Of a stretch of DNA of 64,000 bases, positions 44,232-52,943 are shown in pieces. The stretch spans positions 1,499,001 through 1,563,000 of the forward strand of contig NZ_CP085876.1 in the NCBI RefSeq assembly GCF_013284245.2, read 5' to 3'. The DNA comes from Brevibacillus sp. DP1.3A. GTDB taxonomy: Bacteria > Bacillota > Bacilli > Brevibacillales > Brevibacillaceae. The notes under the pieces were generated by a model. The model did not search any database. It saw nothing but the letters and a program-made list of their open reading frames with translations, and was not told the DNA's origin. Position 1 is the stretch's first letter. Each line of letters begins with the position of its first letter. Position numbers and translations under genes: made by a program.

Positions 44232-45233
44232 ATGAACAAGCGAGTTCTAGTAACAGGGGCGACGGGGTTTCTCGGACAGAAGCTGGCTACACGACTGCAT
44301 GAAATGGGCTATGAGGTAACAGCGCAAGGACGAGACGAGCGAATCGGCCGACAATTGCAGGAGCGAGGCATTCGATTCCTTCGGGCAGACCTAAGAGACA
44401 GAGAAGCCATGTTGGAGGCTTGCCGCGATCAGGACATCGTGCATCACGCGGCTGCTTTTTCCTCCCCATGGGGAACGTATCGTGACATGTACGAGACGAA
44501 TGTGACAGGAACGATTCATGTCATCGAGGGCTGCAAGCAACACGGCATCCGGCGTCTGGTCCATGTATCGACGCCGAGTATTTATTTTGCTTTTGACGAC
44601 AAGTTGGGAATCCGCGAAGATGAGCCGATGCCCGTACTGTTTGCCAATACATACGCACAGACCAAATATCAGGCGGAGCTGGAAGTCGACAAGGCGTTTC
44701 TTGCAGGGCTTCCGACGATAACGATTCGTCCTCGGGCCCTGTTTGGCCCAGGGGACAATGCAATCCTTCCCAGATTGATCCGCGCCAATGAAAAGAAATT
44801 CGTTCCGCTGATCGACGGAGGCAAGGCGATTATTGATTTGACCTATGTGGAAAATGTCGTGGACGCGCTGATCTTGTGCATGGATTCTCCAGCGCACACA
44901 TTGGGACAGGCTTACAACATTACAAATGGAGAGCCAGTGACGATGATCGAGGTGTTGTCAGATGTGTTTCGTCGCTTGGGGGTTCCGCTGAAAACGCGCG
45001 AGCTGCCATATTGGAAGGCGTATGCGGCAGCTTGGGTGCTAGAGACACTCTCTAAGACCGTTTTGGGTTATCGCGAGCCGGTCCTGACACGTTACTCGGT
45101 AGGCGTGCTCGCCAAATCACAAACGTTGGATATCTCAAAGGCGAAGCGCGATCTGGGCTATGAACCGCGGGTGAGCATTGCCCAAGGCATAGAGACGTTT
45201 ACAGAATGGTGGAGGACGCATGATGGACGTTAA
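44232..45233 (+). CDS. OleD-like NAD(P)-dependent 3-beta-HSD/epimerase SDR
   Basis: A 333-residue extended SDR. GATGFLG (9-15) binds NAD(P), and Ser113, Tyr141 and Lys145 form the catalytic set. The order HHAAAFSSPWGTY, STPSIY, RPRALFGPGDNAILPRL, NGEPVTM and DLGYEPRVSIAQG closely resembles OleD, the reductase of 2-alkyl-3-keto acids in olefin biosynthesis. That similarity is from memory and not a search. It is followed by the MBL gene with a 14-base overlap. Confidence 0.83.
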   Translation: MNKRVLVTGATGFLGQKLATRLHEMGYEVTAQGRDERIGRQLQERGIRFLRADLRDREAMLEACRDQDIVHHAAAFSSPWGTYRDMYETNVTGTIHVIEGCKQHGIRRLVHVSTPSIYFAFDDKLGIREDEPMPVLFANTYAQTKYQAELEVDKAFLAGLPTITIRPRALFGPGDNAILPRLIRANEKKFVPLIDGGKAIIDLTYVENVVDALILCMDSPAHTLGQAYNITNGEPVTMIEVLSDVFRRLGVPLKTRELPYWKAYAAAWVLETLSKTVLGYREPVLTRYSVGVLAKSQTLDISKAKRDLGYEPRVSIAQGIETFTEWWRTHDGR

Positions 45234-46074
45234 ACTGACGCTGATGGACACGGGCTACTGCCAACAGCTCGAGATGTTTTCACGAAAAGGCGGCCGGATG
45301 AAAAACATTCCGTTTCACGCCATCGCTGGGCTTATCGAGCACCCCGTCCACGGCATGCTGCTCTTTGATACGGGCTATTCGCAGCGCTTTTTTGAAGCCA
45401 CGAGCAAGCTTCCTTATTCGCTGTACGGCAAAATAACGCCCGTATTCTCGGAGGCACATGAGAGTATTTCTGAGCAGCTCGCGGCACGCGGAATCAAAAC
45501 GACAGACATAGCGGGCATTCTTATTTCTCATTTTCATGCGGATCATATTGGCGGTCTGCGAGATTTTCCGCATGCGCGACTATACTGCTTCGAGAGTGCC
45601 TACAACCACATCAAGGGAAAGACGGGTTGGGCGGCGCTGAGGGAGGCGTACTTGCCTGATTTAATGCCTGACGATTTCGAAGAACGGGTGACATTCATTG
45701 ATCGAGGAGGGCTGGTGGCATTGCCTGATGCTTACGCGCCATACACGGAAGGCTACGATTTGTTTGCGGATCAGAGTCTGTACATCGTCGATCTGAACGG
45801 ACATGCAATCGGGCAGTTTGGTGTGTTCCTGCGTGATCGGGATCGTGGGGATGTATTTTTGTGCGCGGATGCCGCTTGGTCGAGTGAAGCCTATCGCGGC
45901 AACCTGTTGCCCCATCGGTTGGCTAGGTTGATCATGGCAGATCGACAAGCGTATCGTGAGCATTTGCACAAGCTGCATGTGCTATCCCGCCAACGTCCCG
46001 ACATGAAAATCATGCCGACACACTGCGGGGAAGTTTGGCAGGCCAGTAGAGGAGAGTTCGCATGGAGATCATGA
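45220..46074 (+). CDS. Metallo-beta-lactamase-fold hydrolase
   Basis: A 284-residue MBL-fold enzyme. His104-x-His106-x-Asp108-His109 in SHFHADH binds two metals, and FLCADAAW and PTHCGE give the later Asp and His. It belongs to the lactonase-like group, near N-acyl homoserine lactonases. In this operon it could release a thioester product or hydrolyse a lactone. Overlaps on both sides (14 and 13 bases) indicate coupled translation. Confidence 0.83.
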   Translation: MMDVKLTLMDTGYCQQLEMFSRKGGRMKNIPFHAIAGLIEHPVHGMLLFDTGYSQRFFEATSKLPYSLYGKITPVFSEAHESISEQLAARGIKTTDIAGILISHFHADHIGGLRDFPHARLYCFESAYNHIKGKTGWAALREAYLPDLMPDDFEERVTFIDRGGLVALPDAYAPYTEGYDLFADQSLYIVDLNGHAIGQFGVFLRDRDRGDVFLCADAAWSSEAYRGNLLPHRLARLIMADRQAYREHLHKLHVLSRQRPDMKIMPTHCGEVWQASRGEFAWRS

Positions 46075-47396
46075 CGCTCTTGAAGCAGTATGTAAAAACG
46101 AAGTGGCTTGCCCGTCGGTTTTCCTCGCGTGAGCAGCTCGTAAAATGGCAAGAAGCGCAGGTCAGAGCTATGTTGTCCCGCATTTTGCCAGCTTCTCCTT
46201 TTTACCGAAAGAGATTGGGAACACCAGAACAATGGAGACAGATGGAGCCGATTGATAAAAAGAGCATGATGGACCATTATGACGAGCTGAATATATGCGG
46301 GATCAAGAAGGAAGAAGCATTTGCGATTGCACTGAAAGCAGAAACGACACGCGATTTCACTCCCCAATTAAATGGCGTGACCGTTGGCTTGTCGTCTGGG
46401 ACATCTGGCAATCGCGGGCTTTTTCTCGTGGGACCGCAGGAGCAGGCGAAATGGGCAGGGGTGATTTTGGCGAAAGCACTTCCTGGTCAGCTATGGTCGA
46501 CACAGCGGATTGCTTTTTTCTTGCGAGCGAATAGCAACCTGTATACGGCGGTCAACAGGCGTCGCATTCAATTCTCGTTCTTCGATTTGCAAATACCGCT
46601 CGATCAGCACCTTGATCACCTGAATCAGTATCAGCCGACGGTGTTGGTTGCACCAGCCTCGATGTTGAGAATGCTCGCGACTGCTCAGCGTCAAGGGAAA
46701 TTGCGGATATCTCCTATCAAGGTGATCTCGGTGGCGGAAGTGCTGGACCCGTTGGATCAAACGTACATCGCAGAAGTGTTTGGGCAGATTGTGCATCAAA
46801 TTTATCAATGCACAGAAGGGCTGCTTGCGGTGAGCTGCTCACACGGGACGTTGCATGTCAATGAAGACCTCGTGGTGGTGGAAAAGGAGTATCTCGATGA
46901 GCAAAAGGAGCGATTCTTTCCGATCATCACAGACTTTTCCCGGACGACACAGCCAATTATCCGTTATCGATTGAACGACATTTTGACGGAAAAGCGTACG
47001 TCATGTCCGTGCGGCTCGGTGTTTATGGCGCTGGAATCGATTGAGGGCAGAGCAGATGATCTGTTTGTTTTTCGCCATGAAAACGAAGCGCGATGGATAT
47101 CGGTCTTTCCTGATTTCATCCGTCGTGCCGTCATTACCTCGTCTGATGCGGTCGAAGAGTATACAGTACGGCAGCTAAGCTACGAGCAAGTTGAGGTAGC
47201 ACTGCTCATGAAGGATGGGGAAGGACCGTCCACGCAAGAGCAGGAGCGAGTACGCCAAGGCCTGGAGCGAGTCATTGCCGATCAGCAAGGACAATTGCCT
47301 GCGATTGTGTTTGCACCGTACGAGTTGAATCTCGGCACGAAAAAATTGCGGCGGGTAGAGAGGATGTTTGTTCAAGGTGAGCAGGCACTTAATTGA
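46062..47396 (+). CDS. CapK/PaaK-like adenylate-forming enzyme
   Basis: A 444-residue protein of the coenzyme F390 synthetase/phenylacetyl-CoA ligase type. LSSGTSGNRG (110-119) is the nucleotide-binding loop, YQCTEG the A5-like motif and IIRYRLNDIL the later ATP-binding region, followed by a small C-terminal domain. It would activate a carboxylate as an adenylate. GAGGAG supports the ATG. It sits in the place that OleC, another ANL enzyme, has in olefin clusters, but it is shorter and of another branch. Confidence 0.8.
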   Translation: MEIMTLLKQYVKTKWLARRFSSREQLVKWQEAQVRAMLSRILPASPFYRKRLGTPEQWRQMEPIDKKSMMDHYDELNICGIKKEEAFAIALKAETTRDFTPQLNGVTVGLSSGTSGNRGLFLVGPQEQAKWAGVILAKALPGQLWSTQRIAFFLRANSNLYTAVNRRRIQFSFFDLQIPLDQHLDHLNQYQPTVLVAPASMLRMLATAQRQGKLRISPIKVISVAEVLDPLDQTYIAEVFGQIVHQIYQCTEGLLAVSCSHGTLHVNEDLVVVEKEYLDEQKERFFPIITDFSRTTQPIIRYRLNDILTEKRTSCPCGSVFMALESIEGRADDLFVFRHENEARWISVFPDFIRRAVITSSDAVEEYTVRQLSYEQVEVALLMKDGEGPSTQEQERVRQGLERVIADQQGQLPAIVFAPYELNLGTKKLRRVERMFVQGEQALN

Positions 47397-48534
47397 ATGG
47401 TATGAAGGGACCTCGGCGGGGCAAATCCCTTGGGAACAGGCGCAGGATGCCGACTACGTCAAAAGCTATTTGTTGCCCATGATGACGGAACATCCATCTC
47501 GCTATGTGCAAAATGTACAAACGCAGATGCATGCACTCCGTGTAGGCGATCGGATCATGCCCGTAACGGTGAACGATACCGAGTACGACAATTCGTATGT
47601 CAGTTCAGTGTTTACCCATTACGTGACGTATGCGAAGGAAGAGCTAGGCATGCTCGATTCAGTGGTGCTGAGGCGGGTATTGTCGACTGTACTGACAGGG
47701 CTTGGACGCTGGATGAAAAAAAGCCAATGCAACCAAATGGTCATCGTCAACAATTGGCTGTTATCGACGAATCTGTATCATGATGTGAGTGCAGATGAAG
47801 TGAAGGACCTTACGGAAATCGGTATCCAAAAGTTCCCTGATCATATCATCGCGTTTCGTTCTATTTGTCGGAGGCTGTATCCGGATGTCCACAAGGGACT
47901 CGTAGAGAAGGGCTATCTCATGGTCCCCAGCCGCTACGTCTACCTTTTTCACCCCGACTGGCCATCGCAGGGCAAGTGGCGGGTCCGCAATACGCTCAAC
48001 CGCGATCGAAAAATGCTTGCCAAATCCGGCTATCGTATCCTGCGTCATGAGGAGCTGGGGGAACAGCATGTCGAGAGAATCGTTGCTTTATATAACGCGC
48101 TGTATCTGGATAAATACTCCCAGCATAATCCACAGTTTTCGGTGGAGTTCGTCCAACTGGCGATGCAAAAGAGGACATTGACCCTCATCGGCTTGGAAAA
48201 AGACGGACGACTGGACGGCATTCTTGGCTATTTTGAACGAAATGGTGTGATGACGACGCCGCTATTCGGCTATGATACGACGCTCCCCAAAGAGACCGGA
48301 CTGTATCGGATGCTGTCATGCCTCTTGGTTCAAGAAGCACAGAGCAAAGGCATCCTGCTCCATCAAAGTGCGGGCGTAGGCGCATTCAAAGCGGACAGGG
48401 GAGCCGAGGGGGAAGCGGAATATACAGCGGTGTATGTCAAACATTTGCCGTTTTATCGTCAAGCGGTCTGGAAGGTGCTCGCTGTCTTGCTGAATCAAAT
48501 CGGGATCAAAATGGTGGAGAAGTACCGACTGTAA
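47368..48534 (+). CDS. GNAT-fold acyltransferase-like protein of the biosynthetic block
   Basis: A roughly 388-residue protein I do not recognise precisely. The C-terminal half (about 215-370) has an acetyltransferase-like succession of strands and helices, with GILGYFERNGVM and HQSAGVGAFK, as in FemAB/peptidogalycan-type GNAT proteins. No transmembrane segments are visible. The start is TTG 47368, or possibly GTG 47377, overlapping the CapK gene by 29 bases. It is the last tightly coupled member of the block. Confidence 0.7.
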   Translation: MFKVSRHLIEWYEGTSAGQIPWEQAQDADYVKSYLLPMMTEHPSRYVQNVQTQMHALRVGDRIMPVTVNDTEYDNSYVSSVFTHYVTYAKEELGMLDSVVLRRVLSTVLTGLGRWMKKSQCNQMVIVNNWLLSTNLYHDVSADEVKDLTEIGIQKFPDHIIAFRSICRRLYPDVHKGLVEKGYLMVPSRYVYLFHPDWPSQGKWRVRNTLNRDRKMLAKSGYRILRHEELGEQHVERIVALYNALYLDKYSQHNPQFSVEFVQLAMQKRTLTLIGLEKDGRLDGILGYFERNGVMTTPLFGYDTTLPKETGLYRMLSCLLVQEAQSKGILLHQSAGVGAFKADRGAEGEAEYTAVYVKHLPFYRQAVWKVLAVLLNQIGIKMVEKYRL

Positions 48535-48629
48535 ACCATTTGCACACTTCGACCCTCATCGAACTAACCGTCAGGTACACTACATGTAAGAAGAAACAAG
48601 TAGCTTGCCTGAAACGGGGGAACAACGTA

Positions 48630-49517
48630 ATGAATCGAATTTTGTTCGGCATACTTGTCGTCGTGACGACATCATTGATGGGCTCGTCTTTTGCAGTAGG
48701 AAAGATTGGATTGGCCTATTTTTCACCATTGCTACTGGTAGGACTGCGTTTTACGTTGGCAGGACTGATCATGGGCGCGTGGGTATGGAAAAAGCCGCTC
48801 CCGAAGTCGGCGGGTGACTGGGGGAAGCTATGTTTGATCGGATTTTTGCAGACGGCCGCCGTCATGGGGTGTATCTTTTTGAGTCTGCGTTCAATCACAG
48901 CGGGTGAATCCTCGATCCTGACGTTTATGAATCCACTGCTCGTGGTCGTATGGGGAACGTTGTTTCTAGGTATATCCTATCGGCTGACGCAATGGATGGG
49001 TGTTCTGATTGGACTGGTTGGGGTGTTCATCACGCTTGGCTTCCATCTGCAATGGGAGACGGGAACGCTGTTTGGTATCGGGTCCGCCCTTGCGTGGTCA
49101 ATGGCCACGATTCTCGTCAAAAAGTGGGGAGTCCGCTTCAATGTGTGGGTGATGACAGCCTATCAGATGTTGTTCGGAGGAATTCTTCTCCTCGTTATGG
49201 GGTTCACGCTCGAAACGCCGAAGCTGATTGTGACACCGACCGCTGTGTTCGTCGTCCTATGGCTCGCGATCATGGCTTCCATTGTGCAGTTTGCGACGTG
49301 GTTTTACTTGTTGAATCATGGAGATCCGGGCAGGACGAGTGCTTTCTTGTTCCTCGCTCCGTTCTTCGGTGTTTTATCGGGTTGGGTGTTGCTGGGTGAG
49401 GTAGTGCAATGGCATGTGTATGTGGGAGGATTGTTGATTTTCGCAGGGATTTTCCTGGTGAACTGGACGTTTGCTCCACGGAGGCAAGTAAGTGAAAAAG
49501 CACAGCTGGCAGAGTAG
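48630..49517 (+). CDS. EamA/DMT-family exporter
   Basis: A 295-residue membrane protein with ten segments in two EamA halves. SSFAVGKIGLAYFSPLLL starts the first and GIGSALAWSMATILVKKW the second. GGGGGAA precedes the ATG at 48630; the longer frame upstream overlaps the preceding gene and is rejected. It lies 95 bases after the biosynthetic block without an intervening terminator, so it may export the product. Confidence 0.82.
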   Translation: MNRILFGILVVVTTSLMGSSFAVGKIGLAYFSPLLLVGLRFTLAGLIMGAWVWKKPLPKSAGDWGKLCLIGFLQTAAVMGCIFLSLRSITAGESSILTFMNPLLVVVWGTLFLGISYRLTQWMGVLIGLVGVFITLGFHLQWETGTLFGIGSALAWSMATILVKKWGVRFNVWVMTAYQMLFGGILLLVMGFTLETPKLIVTPTAVFVVLWLAIMASIVQFATWFYLLNHGDPGRTSAFLFLAPFFGVLSGWVLLGEVVQWHVYVGGLLIFAGIFLVNWTFAPRRQVSEKAQLAE

Positions 49518-49532
49518 CTAGCTGTGCTTTTT
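49495..49532. terminator. Bidirectional terminator overlapping two stop codons
   Basis: AAAAAGCACAGCT (49495-49507) and AGCTGTGCTTTTT (49520-49532) form a perfect 13-bp stem. It contains the end of the EamA gene and the end of the convergent ArsR-type gene. Confidence 0.9.
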
Positions 49533-50225
49533 GCATTCATCTACATGCAGTCCGAACTCGGTCATAAATCCAGAGCTGCCTAACGGCGTGACACGGACTG
49601 CTCTCCCGCCCGGCACTCGCTCGATCCAGCCAAGCTCAAAAAAACGGTTGGTGAGGGAGGCCCCGAGGCTGCCTGCCAAGTGGTGGCGGCGCTCGCTCCA
49701 ATCCAAACACGGACGGGCAAAACGACGTCTGCTCTTCGGCTTAGCCTGAAGGTCTACGCCGAGTGATTGTAGCTTGGTTTTCCCCGCTTCACTGAGCACG
49801 TAGTCTTGGCCGGATGCTTCAATCAACTGCAATTCCAGCAATTTCTGCGTCAGGGCAACGCCCACTTCGCCTGCGAGATGGTCGTAGCAGGTGCGAGCAT
49901 ACCGGATGGCTCGCAATTGGTCGGACTCGCGCAAGGAACGGACAGGCTTAGGAGCAGCGATCGTCATTAATGATTCTAGGGCATGGGCGACATCAGGGCT
50001 GGCTAGGCGATAGTAGCGATGTCGGCCGTGCGACTCGCTGACCAAAAGACCGCCTTCCACCAGCTTTGCCAAATGCGTGCTTGCCGTTTGGGGGGTGACT
50101 TTTGCGGTTCGTGCGAGTTCACTGGCGGGGAGTGCCTTGCCGTTCATCAGGCTGACCAGGATGGAGACACGAGATGGTTCTCCTATGAGGGACGCGACCT
50201 CTATAATATTCGGGCTGGTACTCAT
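49518..50225 (-). CDS. ArsR-family transcriptional regulator
   Basis: A 235-residue regulator. Residues 1-90 form the ArsR winged helix (MNGKALPASELARTAKV then TASTHLAKLVEGGLL and the wing RHRYYRLA). The C-terminal 120 residues form an uncharacterised domain with KSRRRFARPCLDWSERRHHL, as in a known group of long ArsR proteins. The ATG at 50225 with GGAGGAGG upstream is preferred over starts further out. It is divergent from the DJ-1-type gene and probably controls it. Confidence 0.82.
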   Translation of the reverse strand: MSTSPNIIEVASLIGEPSRVSILVSLMNGKALPASELARTAKVTPQTASTHLAKLVEGGLLVSESHGRHRYYRLASPDVAHALESLMTIAAPKPVRSLRESDQLRAIRYARTCYDHLAGEVGVALTQKLLELQLIEASGQDYVLSEAGKTKLQSLGVDLQAKPKSRRRFARPCLDWSERRHHLAGSLGASLTNRFFELGWIERVPGGRAVRVTPLGSSGFMTEFGLHVDECKKHS

Positions 50226-50357
50226 CAGACAGAGGACCTCCTCCATTATTTTTTCTTCTATTAATGACTCTAGCAGAATCTTACAGCTAAAAAAACTAGA
50301 GATGTTCGTATATAGCTGGTGTAAAATATATCCAAACATGAAATGGGGGAGATCTAC

Positions 50358-50957
50358 ATGGAGAGCAAGCAATGGCGAGTAGGAATTTTTTTATTTGACG
50401 ATGTGGAGGTATTGGATTTTGCAGGTCCGCTTGAAGTATTCTCGGTGACGTCTATGGAAAATGGCAGCCATATACCTTTTCGTGTAGAAACGGTATCGGA
50501 AAAAGGGAGCATGATTCAGACGCTGAATGGTCTGAAGGTTCAACCTGATTACAGCTTTGCCAATATGCCTGTTTTTGATATTCTCATCATTCCTGGCGGG
50601 GTAGGTGCGAGGGAACGAGAAGTACATAATGAGCAGGTGATCAAATGGATTCGTGAGCAAATGCAGCAGGTGGAGCTGATGACCTCTGTCTGCACAGGAG
50701 CTTTTTTACTTGCAAAAGCAGGCTTATTATCGGGCAAAAAGGCAACGACCCATTGGGCCAGTCTCGATCGAATGGAAAAGGAATTTCCAGAAGTTATTGT
50801 GCAAAAAGGAGTAAAATTCGTGGATGAAGGAAATATCGTGACATCTGCTGGGATCTCAGCGGGAATCAATATGTCCTTTCACATCATTAAACGATTAGTA
50901 GGTGCGGAAGTAGCAGAACAGACTGCGAAGACAATGGAGTATGATATTGTCCTCTAA
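50358..50957 (+). CDS. DJ-1/PfpI family protein
   Basis: A 199-residue class I glutamine-amidotransferase-like protein of the isonitrile hydratase-like type. The nucleophile elbow has Cys in MTSVCTGAFLLAKAGLL, followed by KKATTHWASL, and FLFDDVEVLDFAGPLEVF is at the start. GGGGGAG lies 6 bases before the ATG. It is transcribed away from the ArsR gene. The substrate is unknown. Confidence 0.85.
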   Translation: MESKQWRVGIFLFDDVEVLDFAGPLEVFSVTSMENGSHIPFRVETVSEKGSMIQTLNGLKVQPDYSFANMPVFDILIIPGGVGAREREVHNEQVIKWIREQMQQVELMTSVCTGAFLLAKAGLLSGKKATTHWASLDRMEKEFPEVIVQKGVKFVDEGNIVTSAGISAGINMSFHIIKRLVGAEVAEQTAKTMEYDIVL

Positions 50958-50964
50958 AAGAAAG

Positions 50965-51009
50965 CGGCAGTCCATCTCTTTGGATACAAGACCAAAGGAT
51001 GGGCTGCCG
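50965..51009 (-). terminator. Terminator between convergent DJ-1 and M23-like genes
   Basis: CGGCAG-CCATC and TTTGG pair with CCAAA and GATGG-CTGCCG. In the leftward direction TTTCTTTT follows, so it best serves the M23-like gene. Confidence 0.65.
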
Positions 51010-51029
51010 ATGTATAACAGCTATACGAT

Positions 51030-52019
51030 TTACTTCGAGGTAATGCTTTCACCTTGACGCGGATTCAATCCGTTCTCCCACTGTACGCGAAGGGATTTAC
51101 TAGTGAACAAATCTTTACCGTCAGAAACCTGATAATGCAGATGAGGCTCGCTGGAATTGCCAGAGTTGCCACATACCCCAAGCAAATCCCCTTTCTCCAC
51201 ACGATCGCCAACCTTCACCTTGGCGGAGCCTTCCTTTAAATGGGCGAAGTAGCTGAATTCTCCGTTGCCATGATCGAGGATGACGACGTTGCCAGCGGGC
51301 TGCTGCGCGTTCATCGCTCCGACAGGGACATTATCCTTGATATCATTGACGACATGCACGACGGTTCCTGTCTGCGGTGCGAGTATTTCTTGCCCGAATG
51401 CGAAGTAGCTCTCGTTTTTCGCAGGATCACCTTTGTAGGATAATCCGTTTTTGACCTGAATCAGATCGTATGCATAGCGTTGGCCCTCCACCTCGTAGTG
51501 ATAGTTTGAAAGGACATTCTGACCTCCCCAGAACACATACCACTCACCTGCAAACGGTGCGCTATACGCTAGCTTTGTCAAAGCATTGTCGGTGTCAGGG
51601 TAGCTTTGCAACGGCTTTAATAAAACGCCGGTAATGATCCCTTTTTCATCCGTCGTAAGGACAAGGCCCCGTTTGGCGTCCTGATCCACCCAGGTGTCAT
51701 AATCACTGCCGTTTACGGACGTGTGGGAATGGTGATTCCACGACTTCACCCCCGAGCTAAAAGCAGTATACCCTTCTACAAACTGTGCTTTTGAAACCTG
51801 CTGTTTGAATGACGAGCTTGTTTGCTCATATACATCCTCTATTTTTCCGTTAAGGAGAGCTTGCACAAAAGATTCCGTTTTAACCGTCATCGTCTTTGCA
51901 CCTTCTTCTTTCTTTGTGGGAGATTCAGTAGTAGAGGGGATTGCGGTTGCTTCTGATTGCGCAGCACATCCTGTCAAAAGAATTGCTCCTACCCCTAGTG
52001 AAATCCATACGTTTTTCAT
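51030..52019 (-). CDS. M23-like lipoprotein (LytM domain, atypical metal site)
   Basis: A 329-residue lipoprotein (LTGC, Cys18) with a Ser/Thr linker, a DUF3887-like middle domain (about 45-150) and a C-terminal LytM/M23 domain (about 190-320). The HxH of the zinc site is intact in EPHLHYQV. The upstream HxxxD position reads RYAYD, so the first His is replaced. It may be a non-catalytic wall-binding protein or use another ligand. AGGAGTGG precedes the ATG. Confidence 0.78.
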   Translation of the reverse strand: MKNVWISLGVGAILLTGCAAQSEATAIPSTTESPTKKEEGAKTMTVKTESFVQALLNGKIEDVYEQTSSSFKQQVSKAQFVEGYTAFSSGVKSWNHHSHTSVNGSDYDTWVDQDAKRGLVLTTDEKGIITGVLLKPLQSYPDTDNALTKLAYSAPFAGEWYVFWGGQNVLSNYHYEVEGQRYAYDLIQVKNGLSYKGDPAKNESYFAFGQEILAPQTGTVVHVVNDIKDNVPVGAMNAQQPAGNVVILDHGNGEFSYFAHLKEGSAKVKVGDRVEKGDLLGVCGNSGNSSEPHLHYQVSDGKDLFTSKSLRVQWENGLNPRQGESITSK

Positions 52020-52217
52020 GTCGCCACTCCTATCTTTTTCTTAGCGCTAGCTCTATTATAGAAAGCCACTCTTATCGGACATGAAACGCTGCCTTACAGG
52101 ATGCTTAAATCGATCACGGCAAAATTATGATTCCGTTAAGGTTGTTGCGAACGCGCGCTGACACTACGCATGATAAAATGGAGGATAACGCAAAAGCGCA
52201 AAAGGAGCGAAGTGATC

Positions 52218-52943
52218 GTGAAAGATGCAGCTATCCTTCTCGTGGACGACGAGCAAGCCATTCTCCAATTGCTTGAGACTGTACTGCACAAAGAAGGATT
52301 CCACTCGATCGACAAGGTGAAAACGTCCGAGGAGGCGCTCTGTGCATGCGAACGAAAAAGCTATGACCTGATTGTCCTGGACGTAACGCTTCCGAACATG
52401 AGCGGCATAGAAGCATGTCCATTCATCCGCCGTCTGACGGATGCGCCGATTTTGTTCTTGAGTGCGAGAGATACCGATTTTGACAAGCTGACTGGATTTG
52501 CCGTTGGCGGAGATGATTACGTGACGAAGCCGTTTAATCCGATGGAAATCGTCGCACGCATCAAGGCATTGCTTCGCCGTACGCGCAAACCGAACCCGGT
52601 CGTACCGACAGCACCCATTCAAGGGGTCTATGATTTTGGGCGTTTTCAAGTCTATGAAGCAGCAGGGGAGCTCTGTGTGGAGGGGAAAGTCATTCCTTGT
52701 CCGTCCCTTGTTTTTCAACTGTTGCTATTTTTGTGCAAAAATCCGAATCGGATATTTTCGAAAAGCGAGCTGTACGAACGAGTATGGGGCGTGAATAGCT
52801 TACGTGACGACAACACCATCATGGTACATATCCACCGGATTCGGGAGCGCATCGAGCCCGATCCAGCGCAACCGGAGTTTTTGGTGAACGTCAGGGGACT
52901 CGGGTACAAAATGGTGAAAAAGGGCCTTCCTTATGAATATTAA
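52218..52943 (+). CDS. OmpR-family response regulator
   Basis: A 241-residue regulator with a receiver (LLVDDEQ, Asp55 in LIVLDVTLPNMSG, Lys in YVTKPF) and a C-terminal winged helix (NTIMVHIHRIRERIEPDP and VRGLGYKMV). AAAGGAG at 52201 fits the GTG at 52218, with GTG 52212 possible; the longer frame from 52170 is not supported. It overlaps the kinase gene by 11 bases. Confidence 0.9.
   Translation: MKDAAILLVDDEQAILQLLETVLHKEGFHSIDKVKTSEEALCACERKSYDLIVLDVTLPNMSGIEACPFIRRLTDAPILFLSARDTDFDKLTGFAVGGDDYVTKPFNPMEIVARIKALLRRTRKPNPVVPTAPIQGVYDFGRFQVYEAAGELCVEGKVIPCPSLVFQLLLFLCKNPNRIFSKSELYERVWGVNSLRDDNTIMVHIHRIRERIEPDPAQPEFLVNVRGLGYKMVKKGLPYEY

Noticed and set aside
48318..48629. N-terminal extension of the EamA exporter into the preceding gene
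   Set aside because: It would overlap the GNAT-like gene by over 200 bases, and a good GGGGGAA site precedes the ATG at 48630.
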